DNA from: Ascarosepion bandense
Lineage: Eukaryota > Mollusca > Cephalopoda > Sepiida > Sepiidae
Assembly: GCA_037127315.1 (NCBI GenBank)
Contig: JBBBDQ010000308.1
Coordinates: forward strand, 2,333,024-2,397,023
Direction: 5' to 3'
Length of the DNA: 64,000 nucleotides
Shown here in pieces: positions 21,265-36,200 of this stretch. The first letter of the stretch is position 1. Each line of letters begins with the position of its first letter. Both the position numbers and the translations under genes were made by a program. Below the pieces are notes generated by a model. That model was not told the origin of the DNA, did no database searches, and worked only from the letters and a program-made list of their open reading frames with translations.

Positions 21265-24200
21265 ACGGAAGAGGAAGCAGGAGTCATCAGTAGTTCGGTT
21301 TCTGCTTATGATTTGTAAATTGGAAGTATCGGATATGTAAATTCTAAAGACGAAAGAGGAAGCAGGAGTCATCAGTAGTTCGGTTTCTGCTTATGATTTG
21401 TAAATTGGAAGTATCGGATATGTAAATTCTAAAGACGAAAGAGGAAGCAGGAGTCATCAGTAGTTCGGTTTCTGCTTATGATTTGTAAATTGGAAGTATC
21501 GGATATGTAAATTCTAAAGACGAAAGAGGAAGCAGGAGTCATCAGTAGTTCGGTTTCTGCTTATGATTTGTAAATTGGAAGTATCGGATATGTAAATTCT
21601 AAAGACGAAAGAGGAAGCAGGAGTCATCAGCAATTCGGTTTCTGCTTATGATTTGTAAATTGGAAGTATCGGATATGTAAATTCTAAAGACGAAAGAGGA
21701 AGCAGGAGTCATCAGCAATTCGGTTTCTGCTTATGATTTGTAAATTGGAAGTATCGGATATGTAAATTCTAAAGACGAAAGAGGAAGCAGGAGTCATCAG
21801 TAGTTCGGTTTCTGTTTATGATTTGTAAACTGGAAGTATCGGATATGTAAATCCTAAAGACGAAAGAGGAAGCAGGAGTCATCAGCAGTTCGGTTTCTGC
21901 TTATGATTTGTAAATTGGAAGTATCGGATATGTAAATTCTAAAGACGAAAGAGGAAGCAGGAGTCATCAGCAATTCGGTTTCTGCTTATGATTTGTAAAC
22001 TGGAAGTATCGGATATGTAACTTCTAAAGACGAAAGAGGAAGCAGGAGTCATCAGCAGTTCGGTTTCTGCTTATGATTTGTAAATTGGAAGTGTCGGATA
22101 TGTAAATTCTAAAGACGAAAGAGGAAGCAGGAGTCATCAGCAGTTCGGTTTCTGCTTATGATTTGTAAATTGGAAGTATCGGATATGTAAATTCTAAAGA
22201 CGAAAGAGGAAGCAGGAGTCATCAGCAATTCGGTTTCTGCTTATGATTTGTAAATTGGAAGTATCGGATATGTAAATTCTAAAGACGAAAGAGGAAGCAG
22301 GAGTCATCAGTAGTTCGGTTTCTGCTTATGATTTGTAAACTGGAAGTATCGGATATGTAAATTCTAAAGACGAAAGAGGAAGCAGGAGTCATCAGCAGTT
22401 CGGTTTCTGCTTATGATTTGTAAATTGGAAGTATCGGATATGTAAATTCTAAAGACGAAAGAGGAAGCAGGAGTCATCAGCAATTCGGTTTCTGCTTATG
22501 ATTTGTAAATTGGAAGTATCGGATATGTAAATTCTAAAGACGAAAGAAGAAGCAGGAGTCATCAGCAGTTCGGTTTCTGCTTATGATTTCTAAATTGGAA
22601 GTATCGGATATGTAAATTCTAAAGACGAAAGAGGAAGCAGGAGTCATCAGCAATTCGGTTTCTGCTTATGATTTGTAAATTGGAAGTATCGGATATGTAA
22701 ATTCTAAAGACGAAAGAGGAAGCAGGAGTCATCAGTAGTTCGGTTTCTGCTTATGATTTGTAAACTGGAAGTATCGGATATGTAAATTCTAAAGACGAAA
22801 GAGGAAGCAGGAGTAATCATTAGTTCGGTTTCTGCTTATGATTTGTAAACTGGAAGTATCGGATATGTAAATTCTAAAGACGAAAGAGGAAGCAGGAGTC
22901 ATCAGCAGTTAGGTTTCTGCTTATGATTTGTAAACTGGAAGTATCGGATATGTAAATTCTAAAGACGAAAGAGGAAGCAGGAGTCATCAGCAATTCGGTT
23001 TCTGCTTATGATTTGTAAACTGGAAGTATCGGATATGTAAATTCTAAAGACGAAAGAGGAAGCAGGAGTCATCAGCAGTTCGGTTTCCGCTTATGATTTG
23101 TAAACTGGAAGTATCGGATATGTAAATTCTAAAGACGAAAGAGGAAGCAGGAGTCATCAGCAATTCGGTTTCTGCTCATGATTTGTAAACTGGAAGTATC
23201 GGATATGTAAATTCTAAAGACGAAAGAGGAAGCAGGAGTAATCAGTAGTTCGGTTTCTGCTTATGATTTGTAAATTGGAAGTATCGGATATGTAAATTCT
23301 AAAGACGAAAGAGGAAGCAGGAGTCATCAGCAGTTCGGTTTCTGCTTATGATTTGTAAATTGGAAGTATCGGATATGTAAATTCTAAAGACGAAAGAGGA
23401 AGCAGGAGTCATCAGCAGTTCGGTTTCTGCTTATGATTTGTAAATTGGAAGTATCGGATATGTAAATTCTAAAGACGAAAGAGGAAGCAGGAGTCATCAG
23501 CAGTTCGGTTTCTGCTTATGATTTGTAAATTGGAAGTATCGGATATGTAAATTCTAAAGACGAAAGAGGAAGCAGGAGTCATCAGCAGTTCGGTTTCTGC
23601 TTATGATTTGTAAATTGGAAGTATCGGATATGTAAATTCTAAAGACGAAAGAGGAAGCAGGAGTAATCAGTAGTTCGGTTTCTGCTTATGATTTGTAAAT
23701 TGGAAGTATCGGATATGTAAAATCTAAAGACGAAAGAGGAAGCAGGAGTCATCAGCAGTTCGGTTTCTGCTTATGATTTGTAAATTGGAAGTATCGGATA
23801 TGTAAATTCTAAAGACGAAAGAGGAAGCAGGAGTCATCAGCAGTTAGGTTTCTGCTTATGATTTGTAAATTGGAAGTATCGGATATGTAAATTCTAAAGA
23901 CGAAAGAGGAAGCAGGAGTCACCAGCAGTTCGGTTTCTGCTTATGATTTGTAAACTGGAAGTATCGGCTATAAATTGAAGACGAAAGAGGAAGCTTATGA
24001 GTCATCAGCAATTCGGTTTCTTGCTTATGATTTGTAAACTGGAAGTATCGGATATGTAAATTCTAAGACGAAAGATGGGGGCCATAAATCATCATAATTC
24101 GGTTTCTGCTTATGATTTGTAAACTGGCTATCGGATATGTAAATTTAAAGATGAAAGAGGAAGCAGGAGTCATCAGTAGTTCGGTTTCTGCTTATGATTT

Positions 24201-27200
24201 GTAAACTGGAAGTATCGGATATGTAAATTCTAAAGACGAAAGAGGAAGCAAATTACCAGCAGTTAGGTTTCTGCTTATGATTTGTAAACTGGAAGTATCG
24301 GATATGTAAATTTAAAGACGAAAGAGGAAGCAAGAATCATCAGTAATTCGGTTTCTGCTTATGATTTGTAAACTCGAAGTATCGGATATGTAAATTTAAA
24401 GATGAAAGAGGAAGCAGGAGTCATCAGCAGTTCACTTTCGCTTATGATTTGTAAAATTGAAGTATCGGATATGTAAAATTTAAGACGAAAGAGGAAGCAG
24501 GAATCATCAGCAATCTGGTTTCGCTATGACGAAATTGGAAGTATCGGATATGTAAATTCAAAGATGAAAGAGGAAGCAGGAGTCATCAGTAGTTCTGTTT
24601 CTGCTTATGATTTGTAAACTGAAGTATCGGATATGTAAATTCTAAAGACGAAAGAGGAAGCAAAAGTCATCAGTAAAGGTTTCTGCTTATGATTTGTAAA
24701 CTGAAGTATCGGATATGTAAATTCTAAAGATGAAAGAGGAAGCAGGAGTCATCAGTAGTTCGGTTTCTGCTTATGATTTGTAAACTGGAAGTACGATATA
24801 AAACGCAAAGACGAAAGAGGAAGCAGGAGTCATCAGCAGAAATTAGTTTCTGCTATGATTTGTAAATTGAAGTATCGGATATGTAAATTTAAAGACGAAA
24901 GAGGCAGCTATGAGTCATCAGCAGTTCGGTTTCTGCTTATGATTTCGAAATTGAAGTATCGGATATGTAATTAAAGATTTGAAAGAGGAAGCAGAAGTTA
25001 ATGTTAGTAAGCCGGTTTTGCCTATGACGGTAAATTGAAGTATCGACATGTAAATTCTAAAGACGAAAGAGTAAAATAAGGAATCATCAGCACCCGGTTT
25101 CGCTATGATTTGTAAACTGGAAGTATCGGATATGTAAATTCTAAAGAGGGAAAGAGGAAGCAGGAGTCATCAGCACCGGTTTCTGAAGCAGGATTTGTAA
25201 AATGGAAGTATCGGATATGTAAATTCTAAAGATGAAAGCAGGAAGCAGGAGTCATCAGTAGTTCGGTTTCTGCTTATGATTTAGAAACCGGAAGTATCGG
25301 ATATGTAAAATTTGCAAGACGAAAGAGGAAATAAGTGGAGTCATCAGCAGTTCGGTTTCTGCTTATGATTTGTAAATTGGAAGTATCGGATAGCAAATTT
25401 AAAGACGAAAGAGGAAGCAGAGTCATCAGCAGTTCGGTTTCTGCCATGGACGGTAAATTGGAAGTATCGGATATGTAAATTCTAAAGACGAAAGAGGAAG
25501 CAGGAGTCATCAGCAGTTCCGTTTCTCATGCTTATGATTTGTAAATTGTTACTGGATATGTAAATTCGAAGACAAAAGAGGAAGCAGGAATCATCAGCAA
25601 TTCGGTTTCTGCTTATGATTTGTAAACTGGAAGTATCGGATATGCAAATTCTAAAGATGAAAGAGGAAGCAGAGAGTCATCAGTAATTCGGTTTCTGCTT
25701 ATGATTTGTAAAATGGAAGTATCGGATATGTAAATTCTAAAGATGAAAGAGGAAGCAGGAGTCATCAGTAGTTCGGTTTCTGCTTACATTTGTAAACCGG
25801 AAAGTATCGATAAATTTAAAGACGAAAGAGGAAGCAGGAGTCATCAGCAGTTCGGTTTCTGCTTATGATTTGTAAATTGAAGTATCGGATATGTAAATTC
25901 TAAAGATTTATGAGGGGGCTATGAGTCATCAGCAGTTCGGTTTCTGCTTATGATTTGTAAATTGGAAGCACGATATGTAAAATTTAAAGACGAAAGAGGA
26001 AGCAGAGTCATCAGCAGTTCGGTTTCTGCCATGATTTGTAAATTGGAAGTATCGGATATAAATTCTAGAAGACGAAAGAGGAAGCAGGAATCATCATAAT
26101 TCGGTTTCAAGCGCAGATTTGTAAACTGGAAGTTATCGGATATGTAAATTCTAAGATGAAAGAGGAAGCAGTGAGTCATCAGCAATTCGGTTTCAAGCCA
26201 TGATTTGTAAAATGGAAGTATCGGATATGTAAATTCTAAAAGATGAAAGAGGAAGCAGGAGTAATCAGCAGTTCGGTTTCTGCTTATGATTTGTAAACTG
26301 GAAGTATCGGATATGTAAATTCTAAAGACGAAAGAGGAAGCAAAGTCATCAGCAGTTAGGTTTCTGCTTATGATTTGTAAACTGGAAGTATCGGATATGT
26401 AAATTCTAAAGAGGAAGCAGGAGTCATCAGTAGTTCGGTTTCTGCTTATGATTTGTAAATTAAAGGACGGATATGTAAATTCTAAAAGACGAAAGAGGAA
26501 GCAGAGTCATCAGCACCGGTTTCTGCTTATGATTTGTAAATTGGAAGTATCGGATATGTAATTCTAAAGACGAAAGAGGAAGCAGGAATCATCAGCAATT
26601 CGGTTTCTGCTTATGATTTAAATCCAAAGTATCGGATATGTAAATTCTAAAGATGAAAGAGGAAGCAGGAGTCATCAGCAATTCGGTTTCTGCTTATGAT
26701 TTAAAATGGAAGTATCGGACATGTAAATTCAAAAGATGAAAGAGGAAGCAGGAGGACCTAGTAATTGGTTTCTGCTTATGATTTGTAAACTGGAAGTATC
26801 GGATATGTAAATTCTAAAGACGAAAGAGGAAGCAAAAGTCATCAGCAGTTAGGTTTCTGCTTATGATTTGTAAACTGGAAGTATCGGATATGTAAAATTT
26901 AAAGATGAAAGAGGAAGCAGGAGTCATCAGTAGTTCGGTTTCTGCTTATGATTTGTAAATTGGGAAGTATCGTGGATATGTAAATTTGAAAGACGAAAGA
27001 GGAAGCAGGAGTCATCAGCAAATTCGGTTTCTGCTTATGATTTGTAAATTGGAAGTATCGGATATGTAAATTCTAAAGACGAAAGAGAAGGCAGGAGTCA
27101 TCAGCAGCTCGGTTTCTGCTATGATTTGTAAATTGGAAGTATCGGATATGTAAATTCTAAAGAAAGAGGAAGCAGGAGTCATCAGCAATTCGGTTTCTGC

Positions 27201-30200
27201 TGCGATTTGTAAATTGGAAGTATCGGATATGTAAATTCTAAAGACGAAAGAGGAAGTAGTGAATCCATCAGAAATAATCGGTTTCTGCTTAAGATTTGTA
27301 AACTGGAAGTATCGGATATGTAAATTCTAAAGATGAAAGAGGAAGCAGGAGTCATCAGTAGTTCGGTTTCTGCTTATGATTTGTAAACTGGAAGTATCGG
27401 ATAAGTGTAAATTTAAAGACGAAAGAGGGATAAAAGTCATCAGCAGTTAGGCTCTCTGCTTATGATTTGTAAACTGGAAGTATCGGATATGTAAATTCTA
27501 AAGATGAAAGAGGAAGTTAAGGGAGTCATCAGTAGTTCGGTTTCTGCTTATGATTTGTAAACTGGAAGTATCGGATATGTAAATTCTAAAGACGAAAGAG
27601 GAAGCAAAAGTCATCAGCAGTTAGGTTTCTGCTTATGATTTGTAAACTGGAAGTATCGGATATGCACTTAAAGATGAAAGAGGAAGCAGGGAGTCATCAG
27701 TTCGGTTTCTATATGATTTGTAAAACTGGAAGTATCGGATATGTAAATTCTAAAGACGAAAGAGGGTACAGAGTCATCAGCAATTCCGGTTTCTGCTTAT
27801 GATTTGTAAATTGGAAGTATCGGATATGTAAATTCTAAAGACGAAAGAGGAAGCAGGAGTCATCAGCAGTTCGGTTTCTGCTTATGATTTGTAAACTGGA
27901 AGTATCGGATATGTAAATTCTAAAGACGAAAGAGGAAGCAGGAGTCATCAGCAATTCGGTTTCTGCTTATGATTTGTAAATTGGAAGTATCGGATATGTA
28001 AATTCTAAAGACGAAAGAGGAAGCAGGAATCACCAGCAATTCGGTTTCTGCTTATGATTTGTAAACTGGAAGTATCGGATATGTAAATTCTAAAGATGAA
28101 AGAGGAAGCAGGAGTCATCAGTAGTTCGGTTTCTGCTTATGATTTGTAAACTGGAAGTATCGGATATGTAAATTCTAAAGACGAAAGAGGAAGCAAAAGT
28201 CATCAGCAGTTAGGTTTCTGCTTATGATTTGTAAACTGGAAGTATCGGATATGTAAATTCTAAAGATGAAAGAGGAAGCAGGAGTCATCAGTAGTTCGGT
28301 TTCTGCTTATGATTTGTAAACTGGAAGTATCGGATATGTAAATTCTAAAGACGAAAGAGGAAGCAGGAGTCATCAGCAGTTCGGTTTCTGCTTATGAATT
28401 GTAAATTGGAAGTATCGGATATGTAAATTCTAAAGACGAAAGAGGAAGCAGGAGTCATCAGCAGTTCGGTTTCTGCTTATGATTTGTAAATTGGAAGTAT
28501 CGGATATGTAAATTCTAAAGACGAAAGAGGAAGCAGGAGTCATCAGCAGTTCGGTTTCTGCTTATGATTTGTAAATTGGAAGTATCGGATATGTAAATTC
28601 TAAAGACGAAAGAGGAAGCAGGAGTCACCAGCAGTTCGGTTTCTGCTTATGATTTGTAAATTGGAAGTATCGGATATGTAAATTCTAAAGACGAAAGAGG
28701 AAGCAGGAGTCATCAGCAGTTCGGTTTCTGCTTATGATTTGTAAATTGGAAGTATCGGATATGTAAATTCTAAAACGAAAGAGGAAGCAGGAGTCACCAG
28801 CAGTTCGGTTTCTGCTTATGATTTGTAAATTGGAAGTATCGGATATGTAAATTCTAAAGACGAAAGAGGAAGCAGGAGTCATCAGCAGTTCGGTTTCTGC
28901 TTATGATTTGTAAATTGGAAGTATCGGATATGTAAATTCTAAAGACGAAAGAGGAAGCAGGAGTCATCAGCAGTTCGGTTTCTGCTTATGATTTGTAAAT
29001 TGGAAGTATCGGATATGTAAATTCTAAAGACGAAAGAGGAAGCAGGAGTCATCAGCAGTTCGGTTTCTGCTTATGATTTGTAAATTGGAAGTATCGGATA
29101 TGTAAATTCTAAAGACGAAAGAGGAAGCAGGAGTCATCAGCAGTTCGGTTTCTGCTTATGATTTGTAAATTGGAAGTATCGGATATGTAAATTCTAAAGA
29201 CGAAAGAGGAAGCAGGAGTCACCAGCAGTTCGGTTTCTGCTTATGATTTGTAAATTGGAAGTATCGGATATGTAAATTCTAAAGACGAAAGAGGATGCAG
29301 GAGTCATCAGCAGTTCGGTTTCTGCTTATGATTTGTAAATTGGAAGTATCGGATATGTAAATTCTAAAGACGAAAGAGGAAGCAGGAATCATCAGCAATT
29401 CGGTTTCTGCTTATGATTTGTAAATTGGAAGTATCGGATATGTAAATTCTAAAGACGAAAGAGGAAGCAGGAATCATCAGCAATTCGGTTTCTGCTTATG
29501 ATTTGTAAAATGGAAGTATCGGATATGTAAATTCTAAAGATGAAAGAGGAGGCAGGAGTCATCAGTAGTTCGGTTTCTGCTTATGATTTGTAAACTGGAA
29601 GTATCGGATATGTAAATTCTAAAGACGAAATAGGAAGCAGGAATCATCACAATTCGGTTTGCTTATGATTTGTAAAATGGAATATCGGATATGTAATTTA
29701 AAGACGAAAGAGGAAGCAGGAGTCATCAGCAGTTCGGTTTCGCTTATGATTTGTAACTGGAAGCATTTGACAGTGTAAATTTAAAGACGAAAGAGGAAGC
29801 AGAAGTCATCAGCAGTTCGGTTTCGCTATGATTTGTAAATCAGTTATCGATACGCAAATTTAAAGATGAAAGAGGTAAAGGCGGAATCATCAGGCAATCT
29901 TTGCTTCTGCTTATGATTTGTAAATTGGAAGTATCGGATATGCAAATTCTAAAGATGAAAGAGGAAGCAGAATCATCAGCAATTCGGTTTCTGCTTATGA
30001 TCATAAACAATATCGATACGTAAATTTAAAGATGAAAGAGGAAGCAGGAGTCATCAGTAGTTCGGTTTCTGCTTATGGGATTTAAAACTGGAAGTATCGG
30101 AGGCGTAAATTCTAAAGACGAAAGAGGAAGCAAAAAGTCATCAGCAGTTAGGTTTTATTATGATTTGTAAACTGAAGCATTTGACACAAACGGAAAATAT

Positions 30201-33200
30201 TTAACAGGAAGCTATATAATCTGGCAGTTCTGTTTCCGTTATGATTTGTAAACTGAAGTATCGGATATGTAAATTCTAAAGACGAAAAAGAGGAAGTGCA
30301 GGAGTCATCAGCAGTTCGGTTTCTGCTTGCGATCGGTAAACTGGAAGGCCCGGATACAAAATCTCTAAAGATGAAAGAGGAAGTTATGAGTAATCATGCC
30401 CGGTTTCTGCCATATCTATAAACCGGAAGCATTTGATACGTAAATTCTAAAGATGAAAGAGGAAGCAGGAGCAATCAGCAGTTCGGTTTTCAAGCATGAT
30501 TTGTAAACTGGAAGTATTTGATATGTAAATTCTAAAGATGAAAGAGGAAGCAGGAGTAACCAGCAGTTAAGCCATTATGATTTGTGTAAAATTGAAGTAT
30601 TTGATATGTAAATTCTAAAGACGAAAGAGGTATGAGGAGTCATCAGCAGTTCAGTTTCTGCTTATGATTTGCAAATTGAAGTATCGATATGTAACCGTGA
30701 AACATTTGAAAGAGGAAGCAGAGTCATCAGCAGTTCGGTTTCTGCTTGCGATTTGCAAATTGGAAGCATTTGATACAAATTCTAAAGACGAAAGAGGAAG
30801 GCAGGAGTCACCAGCAGTTCGGTTTTCAATAGGATTTGTAAACTGGAAGTATCGACATGTAAATTCTAAAGACGAAAGAGAAGAGGAGTCATCAGCAGTT
30901 CGGTTTCTGCTTGCGATTTGTAAATTGGAAGTATCGTGATACGTAAATCTCACAGACGAAAGAGGAAGCAGGAATCACCGTGCAATTCGGTTTCCGCTAT
31001 GATTTGTAATTGGAAGTATCGATATGTAAATTCCAAAGACGAAAGAGGAAGTAGGAATCATCAGCAATTCGGTTTCGTTTATGATTTGTAAAAATGAAGT
31101 ATCGGATAAGGAATCTCTAAAGATGAAAGAGGAAGCAGGAGTCATCAGTAGTTCGGTTTCTGCTTATGATTTGTAAACTGGAAGTATCGACATGTAAATT
31201 CTAAAGACGAAATAGGGGGCGCAGGAATCATCAGTGTCTTTGCCTTTGCTAGATTTGTAAATTGAAGACCGACATAAATCTTCTAAAGACGAAAGAGGTG
31301 CTATGAGCCACCAGCAGTTCGGTTTTAGTTTTATGATTTGCAAACTGGGCTATCGAGAATGGCAAACCTTGAAAGACGAAAGAGGAATATGCAGCCATCA
31401 GCAGTTCGGTTTCGCGCGCAGGATTTGTAAATTGGAAGTATCGGACATGTAAATTCTAAAGACGTAAGAGGAAGCAGGAATCATCAGCAATTCGGTTTCT
31501 GCTTAAGATTTGTAAACTGAAGTATTTACGGCAAAACCTTAAATATCAAAGAGAAGCAGGAACTGTCGCAATTCGGTTTCTGCTTATGATTTGTAAAACG
31601 GTGCCACTTGATATGTAAATTCTGAAGATGAAAGAGGCTAGAGTCATCAGTAGTTCGAGCCAGTTTATGATTTGTAAACTGGAAGTATTCGGATATGTAA
31701 AATCGAAAGACTAAAACAGCAGGAATCATCAAAATTGTTTCTGCTCATGAATGGTAAAAATGGAAGTATCGACATGCAAATTCCCAAAGACGAAAGAGGA
31801 AGGAAAGAGTCAGCAGTTCTGCTTCGCTAAGTGATTTGTAAACGGAAGCATTTAATATGTAAATCGAAATATTTGAAAAAGAGGAAGCAGGAGTCATCAG
31901 CAGTTCGGGTTTTCTGTCATGATTTGTAAATCGAAGTACTGGATATGTAAATTCTAAAATATCAAAGAGGGGAAGCAGGAATCATCAGCAATTCGGTTTT
32001 CGTTTTTAAGACTTGTAAATTGAAGTATCGTGACATGTAAACTTCAAGACGAAAGAGGGAAGCAGGAATCATCAGCAATTCGGTTTCTGCTTATGATTTG
32101 TAAAATGGAAGCATTTGATACATAAATCTCTAAAGATGAAAGAGGCAACAGAGTCACTGTAGTTCAAGCTTGCTTGCGGATTTGTAAACTGGAAGTATCG
32201 ATAAGGGGAACGTAAAGACGAAAGAGGAAGCAAAGTCATCAGCAGTTAGGTTTCCGTTTATGATTTGTAAATCAAGTATCGGATACAAAATTCTAAAGAT
32301 GAAAGAGGAAGAAGGAGTAATCAGCAGTTCGGTTTCTGCTTATGATTTGTAAACCGAAGTATCGGATAAGGTAAATTCTAAAGACGAAAGAGGAAGCAGG
32401 AGTCATCAGCAGTTCGGTTTCTGCTTATGATTTGTAAATCAGTTATCAGATATGCAATCGAAAGATGAAAGAGAAGCAGGAGTAATCAGCAGTTCGGTTT
32501 CTGCTTACAAGATTTGTAAACTGAAGCATTTGACAGTGTAAACGGAAGATGAAAGAGAAGCAGAGCAATCAGCAGTTCGGCTTCGCTTGCGATTTGTAAA
32601 CCGAAGCGTATTTGAGCAAATTTGTAAAGACAAAAGAGAATAGTGATAATCAGCGGTTTTGTTTCGCTTGATTTGTAAACTGGAAGTATCGGATATGTAA
32701 ATTCTAAAGACGAAAGAGGGAATAGGAGTCATCAGCAGTTCATTTCTGCTTACAGATTTGTAAACTGGAAGTATCGGATACGTAAATTCTAAAGTGATGA
32801 AAGAGGAAGCAGGAGTAACTGGTAGTTCGGTTTCTGCTTATGATTTGTAAACTGGAATACTTGGACAGTAAATCGGTGATGAAAGAGGAAGCAGTGAGCA
32901 ATCAGCAGTTCGGTTTCTGCTTATGATTTTGTAAACTGGAAGTATCGGATATGTAAATTTAAAAAGATGAAAGAGGAAGTATAACTGCGGTTCGGTTTTC
33001 GGCTATGATTTGTAAACCGAAGTATCGGATACAAAATTCCTAAAGATGAAAGAGGAAGCAGGAGCAATCAGCAGTTAGGTTTCTGCTTATGATTTGTAAA
33101 CTGAAGTACTTGATATGTAAACTTTAAAGACGAAAGAGGGGAAGTAGGAGTCATCAGCAGTTCGGTTTCGCTTATGATTTGTAAACTGGAAGTATCGGAT

Positions 33201-36200
33201 ATGTAAATTTAAGATGGAAAGAGGAAGCAGGAGTCATCACTAGTTCCGTTTCTGCTTATGATTTGTAAACTGGAAGTATCGGATACAAATTCTAAAGATG
33301 AAAGAGGAAGCAGAGTAACTTGTGCAGTTCGGTTTTTGCTTATGATTTGTAAAACTGAAGTATCGGATACAAATTCTAAAGATGAAAGAGGAAGCAGGAG
33401 TAATCAGCAGTTCGGTTTCTGCTTATGATTTGTAAAACTGGAAGCATCGGATATGTAAATTCCAGTATTTAAGAGGAAGTTATGAGCCACCAGCAGTTCG
33501 GTTTCTGCTTATGATTTGTAAAACCGAAGTATCGGATAAATTTAAAGATGAAAGAGGCAGGAGTCATCACCAGTTCGGTTTCTGCTTATGATTTGCAAAC
33601 CGAAGTACCGGATATGTAAAATTTAAAGACGAAAGAGGAAGTTATGAGCCACTGGCAGTTCGGTTTCTGCTTGGCGATTTGCAAATTCGAAGTATCGGAT
33701 ACAAAATTCCAAGACGAAAGAGGAATATGAGCCATCAGCAGTTCGGTTTCGCTATGATTTGTAAATTGGAAGCATCGGATACAAATTCTAAAGACGAAAG
33801 AGGAAGCTATGAGTCATCAGCAATTCGGTTTCTGCTTATGATTTGTAAACTGGAAGTATCGGATATGTAAATTCTAAAGACGAAAGAGGGGCCAAAGTCA
33901 TCAGCAATTGGGTTTCTGCTTATGATTTGTAAACTGGAAGTATCGGATATGTAAATTCTAAAGACGAAAGAGGAAGCAGGAGTCATCAGCAATTCGGTTT
34001 CTGCTTATGATTTGTAAACTGGAAGTATCGGATATGTAAATTCTAAAGACGAAAGAGGAAGCAGGAGTCATCAGCAGTTCGGTTTCTGCTTATGATTTGT
34101 AAATTGGAAGTATCGGATATGTAAATTCTAAAGATGAAAGAGGAAGCAGGAGTCATCAGCAATTCGGTTTCTGCTTATGATTTGTAAACTGGAAGTATCG
34201 GATATGTAAATTCTAAAGATGAAAGAGGAAGCAGGAGTCATCAGTAGTTCGGTTTCTGCTTATGATTTGTAAACTGGAAGTATCGGATATGTAAATTCTA
34301 AAGACGAAAGAGGAAGCAGGAGTCATCAGCAGTTCGGTTTCTGCTTATGATTTGTAAATTGGAAGTATCGGATATGTAAATTCTAAAGACGAAAGAGGAA
34401 GCAGGAGTCATCAGCAGTTCGGTTTCTGCTTATGATTTGTAAATTGGAAGTATCGGATATGTAAATTCTAAAGACGAAAGAGGAAGCAGGAGTCATCAGC
34501 AGTTCGGTTTCTGCTTATGATTTGTAAATTGGAAGTATCGGATATGTAAATTCTAAAGACGAAAGAGGAAGCAGGAGTCACCAGCAGTTCGGTTTCTGCT
34601 TATGATTTGTAAACTGGAAGTATCGGATATGTAAATTCTAAAGACGAAAGAGGAAGCAGTAATCATCAGCAATTCGGTTTCTGCTTATGATTTGTAAACT
34701 GGAAGTATCGGATATGTAAATTCTAAAGATAAAAGAGGAAGCAGGAGTCATCAGTAGTTCGGTTTCTGCTTATGATTTGTAAACTGGAAGTATCGGATAT
34801 GTAAATTCTAAAGACGAAAGAGGAAGCAAAAGTCATCAGCAGTTAGGTTTCTGCTTATGATTTGTAAACTGGAAGTATCGGATATGTAAATTCTAAAGAT
34901 GAAAGAGGAAGCAGGAGTCTTCAGTAGTTCGGTTTCTGCTTATGATTTGTAAACTGGAAGTATCGGATATGTAAATTCTAAAGACGAAAGAGGAAGCAGG
35001 AGTCATCAGCAGTTCGGTTTCTGCTTATGATTTGTAAATTGGAAGTATCGGATATGTAAATTCTAAAGACGAAAGAGGAAGCAGGAGTCACCAGCAGTTC
35101 GGTTTCTGCTTATGATTTGTAAATTGGAAGCATCGGATATGTAACTAAAAGACTAAAGATAAAGCAGGAGTCATCAGCAGTTCGGTTTCTGCTTAATATC
35201 GTAAATTCGGGGAAGTATCGATATGTAAATTCTAAAAGACGAAAGAGGAAGAGAATCATCAGCAATTCGGTTTCTGCTTATGATTTGAAATGGAAGTATC
35301 GGATATGTAAATTTAAAGATGAAAGAGGAAGCAGGAGTCATCATAGTTCGGTTTCTGCTTAAGGATTTGTAAACTGGAAGTATCGGATATGTAAATTCTA
35401 AAGACGAAAGAGGAAGCAAAAGTCATCAGCAGTTAGGTTTCTGCTTATGATTTGTAAACTGGAAGTATCGGATATGTAAATTCTAAAGACGAAAAGAGTA
35501 GTTATGAGCCACCAAAAAGGCTCGGTTTCTGCTTATGATTTGTAAACCGGAAGTATCGAGGCGGTAAATTCTAAAGATGAAAGAGGAAGCAGGAGTAATC
35601 AGCAGTTCGGTTTCTGCTTATGATTTTGTAAACTGGAAGTATCGGATATGTAAATTCTAAAGATGAAAGAGGAAGAGACAATTCAGCAGTTCGGTTTCTG
35701 CTTATGATTTGTAAACTGGAAGTATCGTAAGGGTGTAAATCTAAAGATGAAAGAGGAAGTATATAACAAAAGGCTCGGTTTGCCAAGGATTTGTAAACTG
35801 AAGTATCGGATAGTAAATTAAAAGAGGAAAGAGAAGTTATGAGGTAATCAGCAGTTAGGTTTCTGCTTATGATTGTAAAACCAAAAGTATCGGATGTAAA
35901 ATTTAAACATCAAAGTAGTGAAGCAGGAGTCATCAGCAGTTCGGTTTCTGCTTACGATTTGTAAACTTAAAAGACTTGATATGTAATCTCTAAAGACGAA
36001 AGAGGAAGCAGGAGTCACGTCACTAGTTCAGTTTCTGCTTATGATTTGAAATTGGAAGTATCGGATATGCAATTCTAAAGATGAAAGAGGAAGCAGGAGT
36101 AATCAGCAGTCATTTCTGCTATGATTTGTAAACTGGAAGTATCGGATATGTAAATTCTAAAGATGAAAGAGGAAGTAGGAGGAATCAGCAGCTCGGTTTC

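Noticed and set aside
25274..35786. Short open frames encoding SNLQIISRNRTADDS-like repeats
   Set aside because: Shadows of the 85-bp satellite, broken at each unit because 85 is not a multiple of three.
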